DNA of 64,000 nucleotides from Muricea muricata. Its lineage: Eukaryota > Cnidaria > Anthozoa > Malacalcyonacea > Plexauridae. The DNA is taken from contig OY979718.1 of the NCBI GenBank assembly GCA_963855995.1, positions 29,173,282 through 29,237,281 on the forward strand, read 5' to 3'. Of this stretch, positions 10,401-24,839 are shown in pieces (positions within the stretch are counted from its first letter, which is position 1; every line of letters starts with the position of its first letter). Made by a program: the position numbers and the translations under genes. The notes beneath the pieces are model-generated. The model was not told the origin of the DNA, did no database searches, and worked only from the letters and a program-made list of their open reading frames with translations.

Positions 10401-12939
10401 TATTCAGAAAACACTTTTCTATCATTCTTCAGGTGTCATTTTCTACATTTATACCACAAAAAATTTAAAATTTTGGTGAAAACAACTATTTCATTAGTCT
10501 CACCATAGAAGACACACTTTAGTACTTTAGTGTCATCACAGCATCGAAAGTGTACATCTTTAATAATAAATTCTTACGTTCTCTTATTGGGTAGTTTCAC
10601 TAAATGTTGATGAATCTGTTTCTGCCAATTTCGGCCGTTGTGATGTCAAGGGCCAAATAAACCACGTCTTAAGCACTCGCGACTATCGTGATCTATGAAA
10701 GGTCTTAATATTGTCGTGAGCATGTTATTACTACTTACTTCAGTGGAAGCATTTCTCAATTTTTTTATCGTCTCACCCGAATTTCTGATGGTTATGACTT
10801 ATCTTCGGAATTGGACTCCGTTGACAAGTGGGATTCCCAGGACAAATTGGACTCGTGACTGCTTTGTGTCTGCGTAGGTTAAGTTATTGAAAATCATTAA
10901 AAACCGATAATGTAACAAATATGATGAAATCATGGACTGAAATGTTTCCTAAAGCCGATACATAAAAACGAAACTTCTTAAACAGCAAAGACAGGAAGTT
11001 GAGTGGGCTGTGTAATCTTCCAAGACAAACCACGGTGCTAAATAATTCTTCGGAAAACTTCAGTTGAATTTCTCGGTTTGGATGAAGATGGCTTCTTCAT
11101 ACATGGTTACTGCATCGAGCTATTCCAAAACATCACCAACAATTTTTTCATCCTTTGAGACTGTATACACAGTGTTAAAATCGGTATAGGAGTCTGATCA
11201 TAGGACAATATGCAATTTGTCACAATAGTAGAACTACCGGGCTTAAGATAGATCGATACCCTTCTAAGCATGGAGCTTCCTGCATGTTGTCCAGGGAAAT
11301 TCCAGTTTGCAAAAGGCAGGCAAGCTGTATGCGTAAAAGCGCTCAAAATACATCCATGCTCAGATGTTAAGAAAGGACTGAGCAATCGTCCTTTAAGTGT
11401 CAATTTCTACATTTATACCACGAAAAATTTGAGCATTTTGTCGAAAACAACTATATCATTAGTCTTACCATAGAAGAGGGGCTTTATAATAATCACAGGA
11501 TCGGAAATACACATTTTAAATAATAAACTCTTAACTTCTCTTATAGGGGTGTTTTCACTAAATGTTGATGAATCTGTTTCTTCCACTTTCGGACATTTGT
11601 TATCATTGTGAATTACGGGGCAAAAAGGGCACGTCTTAAGCACTTTTAACATGTGTGATCTATGAAAGGTCTTAATATTTTCGTCAACATAATATGACTA
11701 CTCACTTCAGTTGAAGCACTTCTCAATTTTTTCTCTATCGTCATTTTTTCTCTAAATCTCTGATGGTGACGAATGATCTTCGGAATTGGAGTCCGTTGAT
11801 GAGCTGGATTCCGAGGACAAAGTGGACTCCTGACTGCTGTGTGTCTACGAAGGTTAAGTTACTAAAAATCATTAAATTAAAGCGATAATGTAATGAATAT
11901 CATGAAACAATAGACTGAAACATTTCTTAAACCCGATGCATAAAAATTAAAGCAAACTTCTTACTTAGGAAAGGCATGTAGTTGAGTGCGCTTGGTAATC
12001 CCCAAGACGAACCACGGTGTTTGAAAATTCTTCGGAAAACTTCTTTTGAGTTTATTTTGCTTAGATGAAGATGGCTACATCAGACATGGACACTGCATCG
12101 AGCTGTTCCAAAAGATCTTCAACCATTTGTGCATGCCTCGAGACTGTACACACAGTGGTAAAATACGTATAGGAGCCTTTGATCATGGGACAAGGTCAAA
12201 TTTTGCACAATGGTAGAACTGCCGGGTTTAAGATAAACTGATATCCTCTTAAGCTGGGAACTTTCTGCATGCTGTCCCGGGAAATTCCACTTTGCATTAG
12301 AGTGGCTAGCTGCCTCCGCAAAAGTGCTAAAGTTACATCCATGCTCAGATCTTCAGAGAGGGCTCTACTATCATTCGCTAGGTTTCACTTGCTGCTTTTA
12401 TACCACAAAAAATTTGAGCATTTTATCGAAAACAACTATGTCATTAGTCTTACCATAGTAGCCGGACTTTCCAATCATCACAGCATCCAAAAATGCACAT
12501 TTTAAATGAAAAAATCTTACCTTCTCTTATAAGGGTATTTTCACTAAATGTTGATGAATCTTTTTCTGCCACTTTCGGACGTTTGTGATCATTGTGATTT
12601 ACAAAGCCAAAAAAATCACGTCTTAAAAACTCTTGATCTGTGTCATGTTTGAAAGGTCTAACTTATTATTATCGTCAACACGTTACTACTACTTACTTCA
12701 GTTCAAGGACTTCTCGATTTTTTTCTGTATCTTCTCACTCGAATCTCAGATGGTCAAAACGATTTTTGGAACTACACCCAGAGAAGGCGCTGGATTCCGA
12801 GGAAGAACTAAACTCCAAACTGCTTTTTTTCTGGGGAAGTTAAGTTACTAAAAATCATTAAGAACAGATAATGTAATAAATATAATGAAACCATGGACTG
12901 GAATATTTCCTAAAGCCAATACATGAATACGAAACTTCT

Positions 12940-13320
12940 TACCCAGCAAAGACAGGAAGTTGAGTGCGCTGTACAATCCTCCAAGACGAACCACGGTTTT
13001 TGATAATTCTTCGGAAAACTTCAGTTGAATTTCTTTTGCTTGGATGAAGATGGCTACTTCAGACATGGTTACTGCATCGAGCTTTCCCAAAACAACACCA
13101 ACAACTTGTGCATCGTTCGAGACTGTACACACAGTGGTAAAGTCGGTATAGGAGTCTTTGATCATGGGACAATATCCAATTTGTCACAATCGTAGAACTG
13201 AAGGGTTTAAGAAAGATTGTACTCTCCCAAGCTGGGAGTTTGCTTCTTTTTGTCCGGGGAAATTCCAGTTTGCATTAAGTAGGCTAACTGCATGCGTAGA
13301 AGCACTCATCTTACATCCTG
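12940..13320 (-). pseudogene. D block, 12.9-kb copy
   Basis: The open part reads MIKDSYTDFTTVCTVSNDAQ, then VVRLGGLYSALNFLSLLG, up to an intact GCTGG^GTAAG donor. The upstream half (PSLGE-like) is out of frame, with a shift near 13165. Confidence 0.7.
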
Positions 13321-13934
13321 GTTCAGATAATCAGAGAGCACTTTTCTTTCATTCTTCAGGTGTCATTTTCTACATTTATACCACAAAAAATTCGAGCATT
13401 TTGGCTAATACAGCTATTTCATTAGTCTCACCATGGAAGACTGACTTTCGTGTCATCACAGCATCGAAAGTGCTCATTTTTAATAATAAATTCTTACTCT
13501 CTCTTAGAGGGTAGTTCATGATATTTATTACATTATTGTTTAGTACTAAATGTTAATGAATCTGATTCTGCCAATTTCGGCCGTTTGTCATCATCGTGAT
13601 TTCAGGGACCAAATAAAGCACGTCTTAAGCACTCGCGACCTTCGTGATCTATGAAAGGTCATAATATTGTCGTGAACATGTTATTACTACTTACTTCAGT
13701 TGAAGCCTTTCTCAATTTTGTTATCGTCTAACCCGAATCGCTGATGGTGAAGACTGATCTTCGGAATTGGGCTAATCTTACGAGCTGGATTACGAGGACA
13801 ATGTGGACTCCTGACTGCTTTGTGTCTGCGTAGGTTAAGTTACTAAAAATCATTAAAAAAAGATAATGTAATAAATAAGATAAATTTATAGACTGAAATA
13901 TTGCCTAAAGCTGTTACATGAAAACGAAACTTCT

Positions 13935-14310
13935 TACCCAGCAAAGACAGGAAGTTGAGTACGCTGTGTAATACTCGAAGACGAACCACGGTGTTTGAAA
14001 ATTCTACGGAGAATTTCAGTTGAATTTCTTTTGCTTGGGTGAAGATTGCTACTTCAGACGTGATTTCTGGATCGTTCTGCTCCAAAGCATCACTAAGCAT
14101 TTGAGCATGCTTCAAGACTGATTACGCAGTAGTAAAATCGGTACCAAAACTTTCGATCAAGGGACAATATCCGACTTTGCACAATCGTAGAGCTGAAGGG
14201 TTTAAAAAAAATTGTACTCTCCCCAGCTGGGAGTTTGCTGCTTGTTGTCCGGGGAAATTCCAGTTTGCATTAAGTAGGCTAACTGCATGCGTAGAAGCAC
14301 TAAGTTACAT
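13935..14310 (-). pseudogene. D block, 13.9-kb copy
   Basis: The open C-terminal half runs from KHAQMLSDALEQND to VVRLRVLHSVLNFLSLLG and an intact donor. RLGG has become RLRV. A stop separates it from the TVYT segment. Confidence 0.65.
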
Positions 14311-16373
14311 CTAGGTTCAGATATTCAGAGAGCACTTTTTTTTTCATTCTTCAGGTGTGATTTTCTACATTTATGCCACAAAAAATTTGAGCATTTTGGC
14401 TAATACAACTATTTCATTAGTCTCACCATAGAAGACTGTTTTTCGTGTCAAAACAGCATCGAAAGTGCACATTTTTAACACTAAATTCTTACCTTCATTT
14501 GTGGGTATATTTTCACTAAATGTTGATGAATCTGTTTCTTAAAATTTCAAACATTTGTGATCATTGTGATGTCAAGGACAAAGTAAAGCATGTGTTAAGC
14601 ACTCGCGACCTGCGTGATCTATTAAAGGTCTTAATATTGTCGTCAAAATTTTATTATTACTAACTTCAGTTGAGGAATTTCTCAATTGTTTGTATCATCT
14701 CACGTGAGTCGCTGATAGTGATGAATGATCTTCGGAATTGGACTCCGCTGACGAGCTTGATTCCGAGGAAAAAGTGGACTCCTGACTGTTTTGTGTCGGC
14801 GTAGGTTAAGTTATTGAAAATCATTAAAAAAACATAATGTAATAAATAAGATAAATTCGTAGACTGAATTATTTCCTAAAGCCGATACATAAAAACGAAA
14901 CTTCTTACCCAGCAAAGTTCCAAAACATCACCAATCATTTGTGAATCCTTCGAGACTGTATACACAGTGGTAAAATCGGTGTAGGAGCCTTTGATCATAG
15001 GACAATATCCATTTTGTCAGAATCGTAGAACTACAATTTTTAAGTTAAATTGACACCCTCCTAAGCTAGAAACTTGCTGCGTGTTGTCTGGAGAAATTCC
15101 ACTTTGCATTGGGTAGGCGATCTTACCTTCCCTCACAGAGATATTTTCACTAAATGTTAATGAATCTGTTTCTGCCAATCTCGGACGTTTGTGATCATTG
15201 TTATCGCAGGGACTAAAAAATGCACGTCATAAGCACTGTGTGATCTGTGAAAGGTTCCAAAATTTTCGTCAACATGTTAGTACTACTTACTTCAGTTCAA
15301 GCACTTCTCAATTTTTTTATCATCTCGCCCAAATCGCTGATGGTGACAACTGATCTTCGGAATTGGGGTCCGTTGAAGAACTGGATTCCGAGGATTAAGT
15401 GGACTCCTGACTGCTTTGTGTCTGCGAAGCCTAAGTTACTAAAATTCATTAAAAAGCGATAATGTATTACATGTCATTAAACGATAGACTGAAAAATTTC
15501 CTAAAGCTGATGCATAAAAATTAAAGGAAACTTCTTACTAACGAAAGGCATGTAGTTGAGTGCGCTGGGTAATCCTCCAAGACGAGTCACGGTGTTTGAA
15601 AATTCTTCAGCAAACTTCATTTGAGTTTATTTTTCTTGGATGAAGACGGCTACATCAGACATGGACACTGCATCGAGCTGTTCTAAAAGATCTTCAACAA
15701 TTTGTGTGCTTCGAGACAGCATACACAGTGTTAAAATCGGTATAGGAGCCTTTGATCATGGGACAATATCAAATTTTGCACAATGGTCGAACTGCAGGGT
15801 TTAAGATAAACTGACACCCTCCTAAGGGTTGAACTTTCTGCATGCTGTCCCAGGAAATTCCACTTTGCATTAGAATGGCTAGCTGCCGCCGCAAAAGTGC
15901 TAAAGTTACATCCATGCTCAGATCTTCAGAGAGGGCTCTACTATCATTCGCTAGGTTTCACTTGCTGCTTTTATACCACAAAAAATTTGAGCATTTTATC
16001 GAAAAGAACTATGTCATTAGTCTTACCATAGAAGCCGGCCTTTCCAATTATCACAGCATCCAAAAATGAACATTTTAAATAATAAAATCTTACCTTCTTT
16101 TATAAGGGTATTTTCAATAAATGTTGATGAATTTTTTTGCCACTTTCGGACGTTTGTGATCTTCTCACTCGAATCTCGGATGGTCCAGAACGATTTTCGA
16201 AACTGCACGCCAAGGAGGCGCTAGATTCCGAGGACGAACTGAACCTCTGACTGCTTTGTATCTGAAAAGGTTAAGTTACTAAAAATCATTAAAAACACTT
16301 AATGTAATAAATATCATGGAACCATAGACTGAAATATTTCCTAAAGGCAATACATAAAAACGAAACTTCTTAC

Positions 16374-16791
16374 ACAACAAAAACAGGAAGTTGAGTGCGC
16401 TGTGTAATCCTAAAATATGAATGAAAGTGTTTTAAAAATCTAAGGAGAACTTCAGTTGAATTTCTCTTGCTTGAATGAAGAATGCTACTTCAGACGTGAT
16501 TACTGCATCGTTCTGTTCCAAAATATCACTAAGCATTTGTGCATGCTTCGTTACTGTATACACAACGGTCAAATTGGTATAGGAGCCTTTGATCAGGCGA
16601 CAACATCCTATTTTACACAACGATAGAACTGCAGTGTTTAAGATAGATTGATACTCTCCTAAGCTGGGAACTTGCAGCATGTTGTGCGGGAAAATTCCAC
16701 TTTGCATTAGGCTGGCTAGCTTCATGCGGAAAAGCGCCCAAGTTACAACCTTGCTCAGATTTTCAGAGAGGACAGTTCTATCATTCTCCAA
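16374..16791 (-). pseudogene. D block, 16.4-kb copy (best N-terminal half)
   Basis: One frame runs through VTWALFRMKLASLMQSG, PSLGEYQSILN, CKIGCCRLIKGSYTNLTVVY, LEQNDAVITSE and QAREIQLKFSLDF, then stops. The RLGG part has decayed. The encoded 119 residues are identical to those of the copy at 19673-20032, which shows a recent duplication. Confidence 0.75.
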
Positions 16792-17674
16792 GTGTCACTT
16801 TCTGCATTTTTACCACATAAAATTTGAGCATTTTGTCGAAAACAACTATGTCATTAGTGTTACCATAGAAGACAGTTTTCCCAAACATCACGGAATCCAA
16901 AATGCACCTTCTAATTAATAAACTCTTACCTTCTTTTATAGGGGTATTTTTACTAAATGTCGATGAATCTGTTTCTGCTACTTTCGAACTTTGTGATCAT
17001 TGTGATCTACGGGGCTAAAAAAAGCACGTCTTTAGCACTCTTGACCTGTGTGATGTACGAAAAATCTTATTATTATCGTCAACATGTTATTACTACTAAC
17101 TTCAGTTCAAGGACGTCTCAATCTCTTTCTTTATCTTTTATCTCGAATCACGGATAGTCATGAACTATTTTCGGAACTGCACCCGGAAAAAGCGTTGGAT
17201 TCCGAGGACGAACTGCACTCCAAACTGCTTTTTTTCCTGGAAGGTTTAGTTACTAAAAATCATTAAGAACAGATAATGTAATAAATATCATGAAATTATG
17301 GACTGCACTTTTCGGACGTTTGTTATCATTTCTATTTACGGGGCCAAAAAAGCACCTCTTAAGCACTCTTAACTTGTGTAATCTATGAAAGGTCTTAATA
17401 TTTTTTTCAACATGTTATGACTACTTACTTCAGTTGAAGCACTTCTCAATTTTTTTCTGTATCGTCTCACTCGAGTCTCTGATGATGACGAATGATCTTC
17501 GGAATTCGACTCCGTTCACGAACTGGATTTCGAGGGGAAACTTGACTCCTGGCTACTTTTTGTCTGCGAAGATTAATTTATCGAAAATCATTAGAAACAG
17601 ATAATGTAATAAATAGCATTAAGCTATTGACTGAAATATTTTCTAAAGCTGATGCATAAGAACGAAACCTATTA

Positions 17675-18050
17675 CCCAGCAAAGACAGGAAGTTGAGTGC
17701 GGTGTGTAATCCTCCAAGACTACCCACGGTGTTTGATAATTCTTCTGAAAAGTTTAGTTGAATTTCTTTTGCTTTAAAGAAGATTGTTCCATCAAACTTT
17801 ATTACAGCATCGTGCTTTTCCTGAAAATCACTAACAATTTTTGCACCTTTCAAGACAGTATACACATTGTTAAAATCGGTACAGAAACCTTCGATCATGG
17901 GACAATATCTGATTTTGCACAATCATAGAACTACAGGGATTAAGATAGATTGATACCCTTCCCAAGCTTGGAATTTTCTGCATGTTGTCCGGGGAAATGG
18001 TACTTTGAACTAGACAGGCTAGCTGCATACGTAGAAGTGCCCAAGTTACA
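17675..18050 (-). pseudogene. D block, 17.7-kb copy
   Basis: The frame at 17922-17578 has IRYCPMIEGFCTDFNNVY, IFFKAKEIQLNFSEE and SLGGLHTALNFLSLLG, up to an intact GCTGG^GTAAT junction. The N-terminal piece (DVTWALLRMQLACLVQS) is in a second, overlapping frame. It closely matches copies at 20.9 and 41.35 kb. Confidence 0.7.
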
Positions 18051-19614
18051 TCCATGTTCAGATCGTCAAAGAGGAGTGTGATTTCATTTTTTAGATGTCA
18101 TTTTCTACAATTATACCACAAAAGATTTGAGCATTTTACCGAAACGCACGTTGTCCTTTGTCTCACAAAAGAAGAGAGACTTCCGTGTCATCACAATATC
18201 AAAAGTGCACATCTTTAATAATAACTTCCTACCTCATCTTATTTTCACTATATAATGATGAATCTGTTTCTGCCAGTTTCGGACGTTTGTAATCATTATT
18301 ATTCCAGGGACTAAAAAATCACGTCATAAGCACTATCGACCTGTGTGATCTGTGAAAGATCTTAAAATTTTCGTCAACATGTTAGTACTACTTACTTCAG
18401 TTCAAGCACTTCTCAATTTTTTTATTGTCTAACCCAAATCATTGATGGTGACGACTGATCTTCGGAATTGGACTCCGTTGACAAGCTGGATTCTGAGGAC
18501 GAATGGATTCTTGACTGCTTTGTGTCCGCGAATGTTAAGTTACTAAAAATCAATAAAAACCGATAATGTACTAAATATCATAAAACCATAGATTGAAATA
18601 CTTCCTAAAGCGGATGCATAAGAACGAAACTTATTACCCAGCAAAAACAGGAAGCTGAGTGCGGTGTGTAATCCTCCAAGTCGAATCACGGTGTTTGATA
18701 ATTCTTCGGAAATCTTCATTTGAGTTTATTTTTCTTGGATGAAGATGGCTACATCAGACATGGACACTGCATCGAGCTGTTCTAAAAGATCTTCAACCAT
18801 TTGTGTGCTTCGAGACAGCATACCCAGTGTTAAAATCGGTATAGGAGCCTTTGATCATGGGAAAATATCAAATTTTGCACAATGACAGAACTGCCGGGTT
18901 TAAGATAAACTGATACCCTCCTAAGGTTGGAACTTTCGGCATGCTGTCCCGGGAAATTCTACTTTGCATTAGAATGGCTAGCTGCCTCCGCAAAAGTGCT
19001 AAAGTTACATCCATGCTCAGATCTTCAGAGAGGGCTCTACTATCATTCGCTAGGTTTCACTTGCTGCTTTTATACCACAAAAATTTGAGCATGTTACCGA
19101 AAAGAACTATGTCATTAGTCTTACCATAGAAGCCGGCCTTTCGAATAATCACAGCATCAAAAAATGAACATTTTAAATAATAAAATCTTACCTTCTCTTA
19201 TAAGGGTATTTTCAATAAATGTTGATGAATCTTTTTTTGCCACTTTCCGACGTTTGTGATCATTGTGATTTACGGGGCCAAAAAAAGCACGTCTTAAGCA
19301 CTCTTGACCTGCGTGATGTCTGAAAGGTATAACTTATTATTATCGTCAACATGTTGTTACTACTTACTTCAGTTCAAGGACTTCTCGATTTTTTTCTGTA
19401 CCTTCTCACTCGAATCTCGGATGGTCCAGAACGATTTTCGAAACTGCACGCCAAGGAGGCGCTAGATTCCGAGGACGAACTGAACCTCTGACTGCTTTGT
19501 ATCTGAAAAGGTTAAGTTACTAAAAATCATTAAAAACACTTAATGTAATAAATATCATGGAACCATAGACTGAAATATTTCCTAAAGGCAATACATAAAA
19601 ACGAAACTTCTTAC

Positions 19615-20032
19615 ACAACAAAAACAGGAAGTTGAGTGCGCTGTGTAATCCTAAAATATGAATGAAAGTGTTTTAAAAATCTAAGGAGAACTTCAGTTGA
19701 ATTTCTCTTGCTTGAATGAAGAATGCTACTTCAGACGTGATTACTGCATCGTTCTGTTCCAAAATATCACTAAGCATTTGTGCATGCTTCGTTACTGTAT
19801 ACACAACGGTCAAATTGGTATAGGAGCCTTTGATCAGGCGACAACATCCTATTTTACACAACGATAGAACTGCAGTGTTTAAGATAGATTGATACTCTCC
19901 TAAGCTGGGAACTTGCAGCATGTTGTGCGGGAAAATTCCACTTTGCATTAGGCTGGCTAGCTTCATGCGGAAAAGCGCCCAAGTTACAACCTTGCTCAGA
20001 TTTTCAGAGAGGACAGTTCTATCATTCTCCAA
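19615..20032 (-). pseudogene. D block, 19.7-kb copy
   Basis: Same 119-residue translation as at 16432-16791. It ends at the same stop after LKFSLDF and is part of the 3.24-kb duplication. Confidence 0.75.
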
Positions 20033-20915
20033 GAGTCACTTTTTGCATTTTTACCACAAAAAATTTGAGCATTTTGCCGAAAACAACTATGTCATTAGTG
20101 TTACCATAGAAGACAGTTTTCCCAAACATCACGGAATCCAAAATGCACCTTCTAATTAATAAACTCTTACCGTCTTTTATAGGGGTATTTATACTAAATG
20201 TTGATGAATCTGTTTCTGCCACTTTCGAACTTTGTGATCATTGTGATCTACGGGGCCAAAAAAAGCACGTCTTAAGCACTCTTGACCTGTGTGATGTACG
20301 AAAAATCTTATTATTATCGTCAACATGTTATTACTACTAACTTCAGTTCAAGGACGTCTCAATCTCTTTCTTTATCTTTTATTTCGAATCACGGATGGTC
20401 ATGAACGATTTTCGGAACTGCACCCAGGGAAGGCGCTGGATTCCGAGGACGAACTGCACTCCAAACTGCTTTTTTTCCTGGAAGGTTTAGTTACTAAAAA
20501 TCATTAAGAACAGATAATGTAATAAATATCATGAAATTATGGACTGCACTTTTCGGACGTTTGTTATCATTTTTATTTACGGGGCCAAAAAAGCACCTCT
20601 TAAGCACTCTTAATTTGTGTAATCTATGAAAGGTCTTAATATTTTTTTCAACATGTTATGACTACTTACTTCAGTTGAAACACTTCTCAATTTTTTTCTT
20701 TATCGTCTCACTCGAGTCTCTGATGATGACGAATGATCTTCGGAATTGGACTCCGTTCACGAACTGGATTCCGAGGGGAAACTTGACTCCTGGCTACTTT
20801 TTGTCTGCAAAGATTAATTTATCGAAAATCATTAGAAACAGATAATGTAATAAATAGCATTAAGCTATTGACTGAAATATTTTCTGAAGCTGATGCATAA
20901 GAACGAAACCTATTA

Positions 20916-21300
20916 CCCAGCAAAGACAGGAAGTTGAGTGCGGTGTGTAATGCTCCAAGACTACCCACGGTGTTTGATAATTCTTCGGAAAAGTTTAGTT
21001 GAATTTCTTTTGCTTTAAAGAAGATTGTTCCATCAAACGTTATTACAGCATCGTGCTTTTCCAGAAAATCACTAACAATTTTTGCACCTTTCAAGACAGT
21101 AGACACATTGCTAAAATCGGTACAGAAACCTTCGATCATGGGACAATATCCGATTTTGCACAATCATAGAACTTCAGGGATTAAGATAGATTGATACCCT
21201 TCCCAAGCTTGGAATTTTCTGCATGTTGTCCGGGGAAATGGTACTTTGAACTAGGCAGGCTAGCTGCATGCGTAGAAATGCCCAAGTTACATCCATGTTC
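20916..21300 (-). pseudogene. D block, 20.9-kb copy
   Basis: The duplicate of the 17.7-kb block, 3241 bp away. It has the same FKAKEIQLNFSEE and LHTALNFLSLLG segments with a few substitutions. Confidence 0.7.
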
Positions 21301-22847
21301 AGATCGTCAAAGAGGAGTGTGATTTCATTTTTTAGATGTCATTTTCTACATTTATACCACAAAAGATTTGAGCATTTTACCGAAACGCACGTTGTCCTTT
21401 GTCTCACAAAAGAAGAGAGACTTCCGTGTCATCACAATATCAAAAGTGCACATCTTTAATAATAACTTCCTACCTCATCTTATTTTCACTATATAATGAT
21501 GAATCTGTTTCTGCCAATTTCGGATGTTAGTGGTCATTATTATTCCAGGGACTAAAAAAAGCACGTCATAAGCACTCTCGACCTGTGTGATCTGTGAAAG
21601 ATCTTAAAATTTTCGTCAACATGTTAGTACTACTTACTTCAGTTCAAGCACTTCTCAATTTTTTTATTGTCTAACCCGAATCATTGATGGTGACGACTGA
21701 TCTTCGGAATTGGACTCCGTTGACAAGCTGGATTCTGAGGACGAATGGATTCTTGACTGCTTTGTGTCCGCGAATGTTAAGTTACTAAAAATCAATAAAA
21801 ACCGATAATGTACTAAATATCATAAAACCATAGATTGAAATACTTCCTAAAGCGGATGCATAAGAACGAAACTTATTACCCAGCAAAAACAGGAAGCTGA
21901 GTGCGGTGTGTAATCCTCCAAGTCGAACCACGGTGTTTTATAATTCTTCGGAAAACTTCAGTTGAGTTTCTTTTGGTTGGATGAAGATGGCTACTTTAGA
22001 CATGGTTACTGCATTGAGCTGTTCCAAAACATCACCAGCAATTTGTGTATTCTTCGAGACTGTATACACAGTAGTAAAATCCGTGTAGGAGTCTTTGATC
22101 ATGGGACAATATCCAATTTGTCACAGCAGTAAAACTGGAGGGTTCAAGATAGATTGATCCTCCTAAGCTTGGAGGTTGCTGCATGTTGTCCAGGAAAAAT
22201 CCAGGTTGCAAAAGGCAGGCTAGCGGCAAGCGTAAAATCGCTCAAATTGCTTCCATTCTCAGATCTTCAGAGAGGACTGAGCTATCGTCCTTTAAGTACC
22301 ATTTTCTACATTTATTCCACAAAAAATTTGAGCATTTTTTGGAAAACAACTATGTAATTAGTTTTACCATAGAAGATGGGCTTTCAAGTAATCACAGCAT
22401 CCAAAATACACATTTTAAACAATAAACTCTTAACCTCTCTTATAGGGGTGTTTTCACTAAATGTTGATGAATCTGTTTCTGCCACTTTCAACGTCTGTGA
22501 CCATTTTGATTTACGGGATCAAAAACAGAACGTTTTAAGCACTCTTAACTTGTGTGATTTATGAAAGGTCTTAATATTTTCGTAAAGATGTTATGACTAT
22601 TTACTTCAGTTGAAGCACTTCTCATTTTTTTCTGTATCGTCTCACTCGAATCTCTGATAATGACGAATGATCTTGGGAATTGGACTCCGTTCACGAACTG
22701 GACTCCGAGGAGAAACTGAACTCCTGATTGCTTTGTTTCTGCGAAGATTAAGTTATTAAAAATCACTAGAAACAGATAATCTAATAAATATCATTAATCT
22801 GTTGACTGAAATATTTCCTAAAGCCGATACATAAGAACAAATTTTAT

Positions 22848-23217
22848 TACCCAGCAAAGACAGGAAGTTGAGTGCGGTGTGTAATCCTCCAAGACGAACC
22901 ACGGTGTTTGATAATTCTTCAGAAAACTTCAGTTGAATTTCTTTTGCTTGGATGAAAATGGCTACTTCCGACATGGTTACTGCATCGAGCTGTTCCAAAA
23001 CATCACCAACAATTTGTGCATCTTTCGAGACTGTATACACAGTGGTAAAATGTGTATAGGAGTCTTTGATCATGGACAATATCCAATTTGTCACAATAGT
23101 AGAACTACCGGGTTTAAGATAGGCCGATACCCTCCTAAGCTGGGAGCTTTTAGCTTGTTGTCCAGGGAAATTCCAGTTTGCAAAAGACAAGCTATATGCA
23201 TGCGTAAAAGCGCCTAA
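22848..23217 (-). pseudogene. D block, 22.9-kb copy
   Basis: The C-terminal half is well preserved (TVYTVSKDAQIVGDVLEQ, then VVRLGGLHTALNFLSLLG). A one-base loss in the GGGACAATATCC box near 23075 joins it to the wrong N-terminal frame. Confidence 0.7.
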
Positions 23218-24839
23218 GTTACATCCATGCTTAGAACTTGAGAAAAGACTGAGCTATCATCCTTTAAGTGTCAATTTCTGCATTTATTCCACAAAAAATT
23301 TGAGCATTTTGTGGAAAACAACTATGTCATTAGTCTTACCATAGAAGACGGGCTTCCCAATCCTCACACCATCCAAAAATGCACATTTTAAATAATAAAA
23401 TCTTGCCTTCTCTTATAAAGGTATTTTCACTAAATGTTGATCAATCTTTTTCTGGGACCCTCGGACGTTTGTGATCATTGTGATTTACAGGCCAAAAAAA
23501 AGCACGTCTTGAGCACTCTCGACCTGCGTGATGTATGAAAGGTCTAACTTATTATTATCGTCAACATGTTGCTACTACTTACTTCAGTTCAGGGACTTCT
23601 CGTTTTTTTTCCGTATCTTCTCACTCGATTCTGGGATGGTCCAGAACGATTTTTGGAGCTGCACTCCGAGGAGGCGCTAGATTTCGATGACGAACTGAAC
23701 TCCTAACTGCTTTTTATCAGGGTCTGTTAAGTTACAAAAAATCATTAAAAACCGATCATGTATTAAATATCATGAAACCATAAAATGAAATATTTCCTAA
23801 CGGGAATACATAAAAACGTAACTCCATACCCAGCATAGACAGGAAGTTGAGTGCGCTGTGTGATCCTTAAAGAAGAACGAAAGTGTTTTAAAATTCTACG
23901 GAGAACTTCAGTTGAATTTCTCTTGCTTGGGTGAAGATTGCTACTTCAGACGTGATTACTGCATCGTTCTTTTTCAAAGCATCACTAACCATTTGTGCAT
24001 GCTTCAAGACTGTATACACAGTGACAAAATCCGTACCAAAACTTTCGATCAAGTGACATTATCCGATTTTGCATTATCGTAGAACTGCAGGATTTTGATA
24101 TGATTGTACTCGCTAAAGCAGGGAGCTTGCTACATGTTTTCCGAAAAAATTCCAGTTTCTATTAGGTAGGCTAGTTTCATGCGTACAAGTGCCCAAGTTA
24201 CATGAAGGTTCAGATATTCTGTGAGCACTGTTCTATCATTCTTTAGTTGTCATTTTCTACATTTATACCACAAAAAATTTTAGCATTTTGGCGAAAAACC
24301 TATTTCATTTGTCTCAATATAGAAGACTGATTTTCGTGTCATCAAAGCATTAAAAGTGGACATTTTTAATAATAAATTCTTACCTTCTATTATGAGGATA
24401 TTTTCACTAAATGTTGATGAATCTGTTTCTGCGAATTCATACGTTTATGATCATTTTGATGTCAGGGACCAAATAAAGCACGTCATAAGCACTCGCGACT
24501 TGCGTGATCTATGAAAGGTCCTAATATTGTCGTCCAAATATTATTACTACTTCCTTCAGTTGCAGAATTTCTGAATTGTTTTTATCGTCTCTCGTGAATC
24601 GCTGATGGTGACGAATGATCTTCGGAATTGGACTTTGGTGACGAGCTTGATTCCGAGGACAAAGTGGACTCCTGACTGCTAATTATTATTAATGTAATAA
24701 ATATGATAAATTCATGACTGAAATATTTCCTCTAGCCGATACACAAAAACAAAACTTCTTACCCAGCTAAGACAGGAAGTTGATTGCGATGTGTTTTCCT
24801 AAAAGATGAACGAAAGTGTTTTAAAATTCTACGGAGAAC

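Noticed and set aside
15842..16069. Repeated plus-strand frames beginning MLSREIPLCIRMASC across the array (12269, 15842, 18941, 39392 and others)
   Set aside because: They lie antisense to the D block and its intron, cross splice sites and are shared only because the DNA repeats.
22756..23190. Alternative D-block frame NWNFPGQHA...LRRVSIYLKPGS as a protein
   Set aside because: It overlaps the frame that matches the protein family and is open only by chance; it ends wherever the D frame is restored.
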